Origin: Lachnoclostridium phytofermentans
GTDB lineage: Bacteria > Bacillota > Clostridia > Lachnospirales > Lachnospiraceae
NCBI GenBank assembly: GCA_003526525.1
Contig: DPVV01000543.1
Coordinates: forward strand, 1-6,429
Length of the DNA stretch: 6,429 nucleotides
Direction of reading: 5' to 3'
Shown here: positions 1 to 4,409 of the stretch, piece by piece
Layout of the letters: each line of letters opens with the position of its first letter
Numbering within the stretch: position 1 is the first letter of the stretch
The notes under the pieces: model-generated
Seen by the model: the letters and a program-made list of their open reading frames with translations, nothing else
Database searches by the model: none
What the model was told of the DNA's origin: nothing
Position numbers and translations under genes: made by a program

Positions 1-2214
1 ATAAGAAAAATAGGCAGAAGAATATAGTATCATAGGATGATCCAAATGATAATAGGATAAGACATTAAGTGCCTCCACATTGCATCCTGTTTCTGCATAA
101 TCATAAGCTAATTCTAAATATAGATTAGGTACGAAGGAAATCTTTCTTAAGAAATCATCTAGTACCTCATTTGAGCCCTTTCGTGTATTGTCATCTATTG
201 TATTATTACACTCTTTATCAATCAAATATAATTCAAACAAACTTCGATACTCAAAAGGATCTATCTCTAATGTGTCCGCAATGTATTCCTTTGCCAGAGT
301 ATAATTTCCCAAATAGCGTAATAAAGTAGCTTTTAGTCCTCTAGCCTTATGATTGTGTGAATTGAAGATTAAAGCATGTTCCACTAACTCTAATGCTTTC
401 TTATATTCTCCTTCTCTTGTTAAAATAGCAGAAGCATAATAGAGACTGTTTTCCTGTTGTTCTTTACTCCATGCTGCTTTTCTAAATAATGCATAAGCTT
501 CTTCGTAAGATTCCTCATAAAAGCAACAGATACCTTTTAAGTATAAAGCTTCGGAATCATATGGATTTTTGTTATATTTCATTAATTGATCGATTGCGGT
601 TGTAAAATAATTCTTTGCCTCACTCCATAGTCCTCGCCTAAATAATAACGTTCCATAAGCAGTATTCAATCGAATATCTTTTGGTGATCTCCTCAAACCT
701 TCTAAATAATAGGCTTCTGGTTCATAAGTAGCATGTCGATACTGCTCTAAATGCATACCAATCATGAATAACTCTTCTAAGTCCTCTACTTTTTCCGGCT
801 CTAATACAGGCTTTGCAGGCTCTGGAATTTCTTCTTCCCCTTGCTCAGGTGCATAACTAAGCAGTACTTCTCCCTTATTATTTAGCAACTGCACATATAA
901 GTTTTTAAGATAATTAGTACTTTCCTTCTTAGTCTCATCCAATTTAGAGCCTAATTCAACCGGAAAAGTCTCCTTATAAGTTATGAGGGGCGATAGTTTT
1001 TGAATTGCTCTTTCACAAATTAGAGAATTATTTTCATATACCCTTAAGCTAAGATTTTCATATTCTGAAGTCATATAAAGAGTACAAGTAATCTCTGTAT
1101 GTTGAGAGTCATCTGTATACTCTACTCCCAAAGCCCCACAAATCTGCGCTGATTTTACCATGCCAACTTCTTTATATGGAAGGAAATACTGTGTAAATTC
1201 TTTCTCTTCCATTGGTTTTAGCCAAGTAAAATCTGGTTGGTTTTCCGTATATACTCCTGTCATTAACTCGATATATGGTCCATTTTCATCCGTAAGATTT
1301 TTATCCCATGCTTTACCAAAGTCACCGCATCCCCAAGTCCATTGTTTTTTCCCAGGTGATATGTGATGATCTGCAATATGCAGCAATCCTGCTTTTTTCT
1401 CCTCGTCATATCCGCCTACAAAGTCATAGTTCGATTGATATGCCATATAAGAGGTAGGTACAGGGATATTCTTATACCGGGAAATATCAACACCTTTTGA
1501 ATAATCCATCTTATAATATGTGCCTGTTGCAATCGGAAATGTAGAAACATCTCGCTTTCCATGGTCATAAACAGCATGTACGTCCGGAGGAAATACGGAA
1601 TAAGTATGCTCATTCACCGCAACCGCCGGATTTGCCCACCATAAAAATGTCTGCGGTATGGAGGTTCTGTTGTATAACTGTCCTTTTATCTCAAGATAGG
1701 CCTTCCCTTGATGTAAAGTAAATCGTGCTATATTTTTGGTTCCATACATCGTATCGGTTTCGCTAACAATCAAGGTTTTGCTGCCATCATGATTTTCCTC
1801 AAGTGTGTACTGTACTGGGGAAAATGTAGTCGGGCGATGATGCTGAGGCCAATTAAACTCAATTCCACCGGAGATCCAAGGCCCAGTTAAACCAACTAAA
1901 GCAGGCTTAATCACCTCATTATAATATACAAAATCATACTGATTTGTTTTATCATAAGCACGTTGAATTCTTCCTCCAAGTTCCGGTAGTATCATAATTT
2001 TTAGATACTCATTTTCAAGATACACTGCTCGATATGTTTTATCGACCAATTCATCATGAATCTTTTCAATCACCGGTAAAGGATATACTTTACCAGTGCT
2101 CCCCTGATAAACTCTCTTTTCTAGAAACATAGGATTTTTATCAGGTTCTCCAACCAAATAAGTTGGAATCACAACATCTTCTTCCCAGATTCTTACGATT
2201 TCTTGCTGATTCAT
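1..2214 (-). CDS. DUF5107 domain / tetratricopeptide-repeat protein, C-terminus cut off by window edge
   Basis: An open frame of 738 codons runs from the ATG at 2214 to the left edge with no stop; I checked every codon in this frame. The C-terminus lies outside the window, and relatives are about 1000-1100 residues long. The start is supported by GGGAGG four bases upstream. Residues about 30-330 look like a DUF5107 domain: LPELGGRIQRAYD near residue 75, GGIEFNWPQHHRP with Trp122 and His125-His126, FLWWANPAV at 190-198, QWTWGCGDFGKAWD from 291 and PYIELMTG from 313. A second beta-rich stretch follows, then a Glu/Pro-rich linker near residues 465-480. From about residue 485 to the edge there are helical TPR-like repeats, with segments such as AYGTLLFRRG and ALYLKGICCFYEESYEEAY. 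No signal peptide or membrane segment is seen, so it is probably cytoplasmic. The conserved His/Trp/Glu-rich beta domain suggests carbohydrate binding or catalysis, possibly mutarotase-like, but this is inference and the substrate is unknown. Confidence 0.85.
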   Translation of the reverse strand, partial: MNQQEIVRIWEEDVVIPTYLVGEPDKNPMFLEKRVYQGSTGKVYPLPVIEKIHDELVDKTYRAVYLENEYLKIMILPELGGRIQRAYDKTNQYDFVYYNEVIKPALVGLTGPWISGGIEFNWPQHHRPTTFSPVQYTLEENHDGSKTLIVSETDTMYGTKNIARFTLHQGKAYLEIKGQLYNRTSIPQTFLWWANPAVAVNEHTYSVFPPDVHAVYDHGKRDVSTFPIATGTYYKMDYSKGVDISRYKNIPVPTSYMAYQSNYDFVGGYDEEKKAGLLHIADHHISPGKKQWTWGCGDFGKAWDKNLTDENGPYIELMTGVYTENQPDFTWLKPMEEKEFTQYFLPYKEVGMVKSAQICGALGVEYTDDSQHTEITCTLYMTSEYENLSLRVYENNSLICERAIQKLSPLITYKETFPVELGSKLDETKKESTNYLKNLYVQLLNNKGEVLLSYAPEQGEEEIPEPAKPVLEPEKVEDLEELFMIGMHLEQYRHATYEPEAYYLEGLRRSPKDIRLNTAYGTLLFRRGLWSEAKNYFTTAIDQLMKYNKNPYDSEALYLKGICCFYEESYEEAYALFRKAAWSKEQQENSLYYASAILTREGEYKKALELVEHALIFNSHNHKARGLKATLLRYLGNYTLAKEYIADTLEIDPFEYRSLFELYLIDKECNNTIDDNTRKGSNEVLDDFLRKISFVPNLYLELAYDYAETGCNVEALNVLSYYHLDHPMILYSSAYFSY

Positions 2215-2218
2215 AATT

Positions 2219-2224
2219 CCTCCC
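2219..2224 (-). promoter_or_regulatory. Ribosome binding site of the DUF5107-TPR gene
   Basis: GGGAGG on the minus strand sits four bases before the ATG at 2214. It supports that ATG as the start; no competing in-frame start with a comparable site is seen upstream. Confidence 0.75.
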
Positions 2225-2230
2225 ATTACT

Positions 2231-2273
2231 AACCATTTACCTAACCTGAAATAAGGTTACTGAATGGTTTTTT
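2231..2273. promoter_or_regulatory. Two-tier inverted repeat in the leader of the DUF5107-TPR gene
   Basis: The arms AACCATT (2231-2237) and AATGGTT (2263-2269) enclose a second stem, TAACC (2242-2246) and GGTTA (2255-2259), around an 8-base loop. Read on the plus strand it ends in six T (2268-2273), like an intrinsic terminator, yet no plus-strand gene ends here. Read on the minus strand it lies within the predicted 80-base leader, directly before the ribosome binding site. It could be an operator, a leader hairpin affecting translation, or a block to antisense transcription. The sequence does not decide between these. Confidence 0.45.
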
Positions 2274-2300
2274 GTAGTAAATGTCTATATGTTATCTCTT

Positions 2301-2309
2301 ATTATAGCA
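2301..2309 (-). promoter_or_regulatory. Extended -10 promoter for the DUF5107-TPR gene
   Basis: On the minus strand the sequence reads TGCTATAAT: a perfect TATAAT (2306 to 2301) preceded by TG with one base between, which is the extended -10 form. No good -35 hexamer is present at 16-18 bases, as expected when an extended -10 carries the promoter. Transcription would begin near 2294 and give a leader of about 80 bases that includes the hairpin at 2231-2269. Confidence 0.6.
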
Positions 2310-2329
2310 ATGAAATAAAAAAACTCATT

Positions 2330-2488
2330 CCGCGTACTTGCGGTGCTATTTTCATTTCTTGCTCTATTCAAAGCGGATATTCCCACTTGCCTACAGGCAA
2401 GTTTTCCGCTTACGCTACTTGCTCTACGTCATTGCCACTACGTGGCATTTTAAAACAGACAAGTCCATACCCCCGCTTAAAGAAGCGG
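2330..2488. other. Array of four hairpins in the divergent intergenic region (possible structured RNA or mobile-element relic)
   Basis: Hairpins occur in close series. A: CCGC/GCGG (2330-2333 with 2340-2343). B: nested, with outer AAGCGGA/TCCGCTT (2371-2377 with 2405-2411) and inner ACTTGCC/GGCAAGT (2385-2391 with 2396-2402) around a TACA loop. C: TGCCAC/GTGGCA (2433-2438 with 2442-2447). D: CCGCTT/AAGCGG (2473-2478 with 2483-2488) around AAAG. The 9-mer CTTGCTCTA occurs on both sides of hairpin B (2358-2366 and 2418-2426). Read on the minus strand, hairpin A is followed within a few bases by seven T (2323-2317), so a minus-strand transcript could end there. No convincing protein is encoded. 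The array could be a small structured RNA, a repeated intergenic palindromic element, or a decayed end of an IS200/IS605-type element. I recognise no named RNA family. Confidence 0.5.
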
Positions 2489-2575
2489 AGAACTTCCCTG
2501 ATGAGGTTTTATAGCTTTTCTAAAATTTTATATGAGTTTAGTTCAAGAAAAAAACTACCATCCAATCTTTGTTTA

Positions 2576-2584
2576 TGTTATAAT
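2576..2584 (+). promoter_or_regulatory. Extended -10 promoter for the TtcA-like gene
   Basis: The sequence reads TGTTATAAT: a perfect TATAAT at 2579-2584 with TG at 2576-2577. No clear -35 lies at the right spacing. Transcription would start near 2591 and give a leader of about 34 bases before the TTG start codon. It mirrors the extended -10 promoter of the divergent gene. Confidence 0.6.
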
Positions 2585-2610
2585 GGGACGCATGATTATT
2601 TTGATATAGA

Positions 2611-2615
2611 AGGGA
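2611..2615 (+). promoter_or_regulatory. Ribosome binding site supporting a TTG start
   Basis: AGGGA lies nine bases before the TTG at 2625, within the usual range. The ATG at 2592 is closed by a stop within a few codons, and the in-frame ATG at 2679 would delete conserved N-terminal residues. TTG is therefore the best start. Confidence 0.55.
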
Positions 2616-2624
2616 CGGAAAGAG

Positions 2625-3353
2625 TTGAAATTACAGCAATTATATAGTTATACTAGAAAAGCGATTGACGACTATCAGATGATTGAGGATGGAGATAAAA
2701 TAGCAATCGGTATCTCTGGTGGAAAAGACAGTCTTACCTTATTATATGCACTTGCAGGCCTTAGAAGGTTTTACCCAAAGAAGTTTACGTTAGAAGCGAT
2801 TACAGTAAGCCTAGGTTTTGAACCTTTTGACACGAGTAAAATAGCAGCTTTATGCAAAGAACTTGATGTGAATTATACCGTTGTGAATACTGATATTGCT
2901 CCAATTATCTTTGAAACAAGAAAAGAATCCAACCCTTGCTCTCTTTGTGCAAAGATGAGAAAAGGTGCTTTTAATGATAAGGCAAAGGAGCTTGGGTGCA
3001 ATAAATCTGCTTATGCTCATCATAAGGATGACGTAATTGAAACGACATTAATGTCACTATTATTTGAAGGGCGTTATTATACATTCTCGCCAATTACTTA
3101 TCTTGATCGTATGGATATTACTTTAATTCGACCATTAATTTATGTAGATGAAGCAGATGTGATTGGATTTCAAAAAGCTTTTAATCTACCAGTCTTAAAG
3201 AATCCTTGCCCAATTGATGGCTATACCAAGAGGGAGTATGCTAAAAATCTCGTGAAACAGTTAAATCAAGAACATCCAGGCGCTAGGGTTAGACTATTCC
3301 ATGCCGTTACAGATGGTTTGCTACCGGATTGGAAGAAAAATATAGAACAATAA
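2625..3353 (+). CDS. TtcA-family PP-loop ATPase, probable tRNA 2-thiocytidine synthetase (ttcA-like)
   Basis: This complete 242-residue protein belongs to the TtcA branch of the PP-loop ATPases, which adenylate a tRNA base and replace oxygen with sulfur. E. coli TtcA makes 2-thiocytidine at tRNA position 32 using an oxygen-sensitive [4Fe-4S] cluster. The PP-loop SGGKDS is at residues 31-36. The CxxC pair is Cys105/Cys108 in NPCSLCAKMRKG, and the third expected cluster ligand is Cys195 in NPCPIDGYTKRE. HHKDD (132-136) and IRPL (168-171) are further family motifs. It is shorter than the roughly 310 residues of E. coli TtcA, typical of the compact forms in Firmicutes. The TTG start keeps the conserved YSYTRKAIDDY segment. 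It is monocistronic, between its own promoter and a terminator. The exact tRNA target is inferred; another thiolation site is possible. Confidence 0.88.
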   Translation: MKLQQLYSYTRKAIDDYQMIEDGDKIAIGISGGKDSLTLLYALAGLRRFYPKKFTLEAITVSLGFEPFDTSKIAALCKELDVNYTVVNTDIAPIIFETRKESNPCSLCAKMRKGAFNDKAKELGCNKSAYAHHKDDVIETTLMSLLFEGRYYTFSPITYLDRMDITLIRPLIYVDEADVIGFQKAFNLPVLKNPCPIDGYTKREYAKNLVKQLNQEHPGARVRLFHAVTDGLLPDWKKNIEQ

Positions 3354-3372
3354 CAAAGTGCATTCCCAAAAA

Positions 3373-3428
3373 CAGGGGTAATTGATATCTTATAGACTTT
3401 ACATTTCTATAAGTACCAATTACCCCTG
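3373..3428. terminator. Bidirectional intrinsic terminator between convergent genes
   Basis: A perfect 12-bp outer stem, CAGGGGTAATTG (3373-3384) with CAATTACCCCTG (3417-3428), encloses a perfect 8-bp inner stem, CTTATAGA (3389-3396) with TCTATAAG (3406-3413), and a 9-base loop. On the plus strand it is followed by CTTATTTTCT and would end the TtcA-like transcript, whose stop is 20 bases upstream. On the minus strand it is followed by five T (3372-3368) and would end the FliD-like transcript. Confidence 0.85.
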
Positions 3429-3432
3429 CTTA

Positions 3433-3498
3433 TTTTCTCGTTACGTGTTATGAGTTTTCTCGTTATGTGTTACGAGTTTTCTCGTTACTTGTTACGAG
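3433..3498. repeat. Three tandem 22-bp near-palindromic repeats
   Basis: The units are 3433-3454, 3455-3476 and 3477-3498, with no spacing between them. Each is TTTT followed by an 18-mer: CTCGTTACGTGTTATGAG, CTCGTTATGTGTTACGAG and CTCGTTACTTGTTACGAG. The 18-mers have dyad symmetry (CTCGT with ACGAG in units 2 and 3, weaker in unit 1). The array starts five bases beyond the stop of the FliD-like gene and ends just before the terminator hairpin, so it lies in the 3' untranslated region of the minus-strand transcript, as small hairpins joined by AAAA. Confidence 0.85.
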
Positions 3499-3503
3499 AT
3501 ACA

Positions 3504-4259
3504 CTAGCAAACCATATCAAACCAGTTTCCAAGATCACCTGACTGATTGATATTTCCACCTTTGTTGTAAGTTTTAAGAGAATTTACAGCATTCATAGCA
3601 GACTTACCAATGTCAAAAGCTTTTCCTTGAATACGGCCTGCAAAGGAGCTGCTACCAGTAAAGTAAGATTTTAAGCTGCTTATATCAGCTGCTTTTAACT
3701 TACTTTCATCAACTGTTAGTTTATTATCAGCTCCGACTGTTATACCCATTTTACCTAAAGCTACCTTGTTTGACTTTGTAATACCAGTCATATAAGCAGT
3801 AGTCTTAAGCACAGAAAGGTCGTTTTGTTTGCTAGCAGATTCCAAAACAGAATTATAGGACGAAGCAAACTCATTCATTGCTTTTGCAATACGATCGTAA
3901 TCGTAGTCCTTTACCTTAACCATTTGGCCTGTTTTCTCATCCTTAACTTCTTTTTCAACCTGCTCCCAAATGGAGTTTTTACCGGTATTAAGAAGTTTAT
4001 CTGTTGCTTCTTTTAAGGAGTCAGCATCCTTCTTTGTAGCTAGCATTTTGGATTTTTCAGAAGTTGCACCTGTAGTACTTGAAGATCCTGCCTCTTCGGC
4101 GTCCATCTTTTTATAATACGCAGAAAGTAACTTCTTATAACTTCCATTCTTAATACTCATATACTGGCCAAGGATATTGTTACTTCCGTTAGAAGAACCT
4201 TGTGATGTTGAAGAAAACAACGATGATGAATAGTTATAGTAATTTGTGGATATCGTCAT
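3504..4259 (-). CDS. Short FliD C-terminal-like protein (flagellar cap / hook-associated protein 2 relative)
   Basis: The 251-residue protein resembles the C-terminal part of FliD, the flagellar filament cap. The similarity spans about residues 120-225: AKAMNEFASSYNSVLESA, then the FliD-like stretch MGITVGADNKLTVDESKLK (171-189), then SLKSYFTGSSSFAGRI. The N-terminus is Ser/Asn/Tyr-rich (residues 2-28), followed by LGQYMSIKNGSYKKLLSAYYK and a charged, probably helical linker at 50-110. Full FliD is usually much longer and has a coiled N-terminal region that contacts the hook; neither is present. No signal peptide is visible, consistent with cytoplasmic location or flagellar type III export. 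The last residue is a lone Cys. The ATG at 4265 is only two bases from AGGAGG, so I take the ATG at 4259, eight bases away. A SigD-like promoter lies directly upstream. Whether it caps filaments, acts as a chaperone or does something else is unknown. Confidence 0.8.
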   Translation of the reverse strand: MTISTNYYNYSSSLFSSTSQGSSNGSNNILGQYMSIKNGSYKKLLSAYYKKMDAEEAGSSSTTGATSEKSKMLATKKDADSLKEATDKLLNTGKNSIWEQVEKEVKDEKTGQMVKVKDYDYDRIAKAMNEFASSYNSVLESASKQNDLSVLKTTAYMTGITKSNKVALGKMGITVGADNKLTVDESKLKAADISSLKSYFTGSSSFAGRIQGKAFDIGKSAMNAVNSLKTYNKGGNINQSGDLGNWFDMVC

Positions 4260-4266
4260 ATACATT

Positions 4267-4275
4267 CCCTCCTTT
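4267..4275 (-). promoter_or_regulatory. Strong ribosome binding site that decides the FliD-like start
   Basis: The minus strand reads AAAGGAGGG, close to the full anti-Shine-Dalgarno complement. It is two bases from the ATG at 4265 and eight bases from the ATG at 4259, so the second ATG is the likely start. Confidence 0.75.
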
Positions 4276-4285
4276 CATATGAGTT

Positions 4286-4312
4286 ATATCGGATAGATTT
4301 AGTAAAATATTA
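4286..4312 (-). promoter_or_regulatory. SigD (sigma-28) type flagellar promoter
   Basis: On the minus strand TAAT (4312-4309), 15 bases, then TCCGATAT (4293-4286) matches the B. subtilis SigD consensus TAAA-N15-GCCGATAT at 10 of 12 positions with exact spacing. Transcription would start near 4280, about 20 bases before the start codon and just ahead of the ribosome binding site. The match fits the flagellar-type product of the gene it precedes. Confidence 0.7.
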
Positions 4313-4358
4313 GTTTTGCCCTGTTGTCATTAATGAAACAATAACGTAATATACCGTA

Positions 4359-4403
4359 AGCACTCTATACTCTTACACTTTATAATCTTGTACTTTATAC
4401 TCT
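4359..4403. repeat. Three degenerate 15-bp tandem units after the mutase stop codon
   Basis: The plus-strand units are AGCACTCTATACTCT (4359-4373), TACACTTTATAATCT (4374-4388) and TGTACTTTATACTCT (4389-4403). They share a CTTTATA-like core and a TCT end in strict 15-base register. They lie between the stop of the mutase gene and the SigD promoter. No hairpin terminator for the mutase gene is visible here, so read-through into the FliD-like gene is possible. Confidence 0.55.
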
Positions 4404-4409
4404 AGTAAA

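Noticed and set aside
1160..1366. Plus-strand open frame opposite the DUF5107-TPR gene
   Set aside because: It is fully antisense to a well-supported coding region with clear protein motifs and has no family resemblance or ribosome binding site.
1416..1613. Minus-strand open frame in another frame inside the DUF5107-TPR gene
   Set aside because: It lies inside the conserved DUF5107 domain in the wrong frame and shows no recognisable motif.
2330..2488. A confident IS200/IS605 end or a named riboswitch/6S/SRP RNA
   Set aside because: There is no TnpA or TnpB coding sequence and I could not match the conserved core of any of those RNA families, so it is left as an unidentified structured region.
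2264..2647. A 127-codon plus-strand open frame across the divergent intergenic region
   Set aside because: It covers the hairpin array and both promoters, overlaps the TtcA-like start, has no ribosome binding site, and its translation is a Ser/Cys/Arg-rich mixture that reads like translated palindromes, not a protein family.
2679..2681. In-frame ATG at 2679 as the start of the TtcA-like gene
   Set aside because: It would remove the conserved YSYTRKAIDDY segment, and the upstream TTG has a usable ribosome binding site.
3433..3498. CRISPR array
   Set aside because: The 22-bp units abut with no unique spacers, and no cas gene is nearby.
3825..4016. Plus-strand open frame opposite the FliD-like gene
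   Set aside because: It is antisense to a better supported gene that has its own promoter and ribosome binding site; its hydrophobic look comes from the reverse of Lys/Glu codons.
4257..4265. ATG at 4265 as the start of the FliD-like gene
   Set aside because: It lies only two bases from AGGAGG, too close for initiation; the ATG at 4259 has eight-base spacing.
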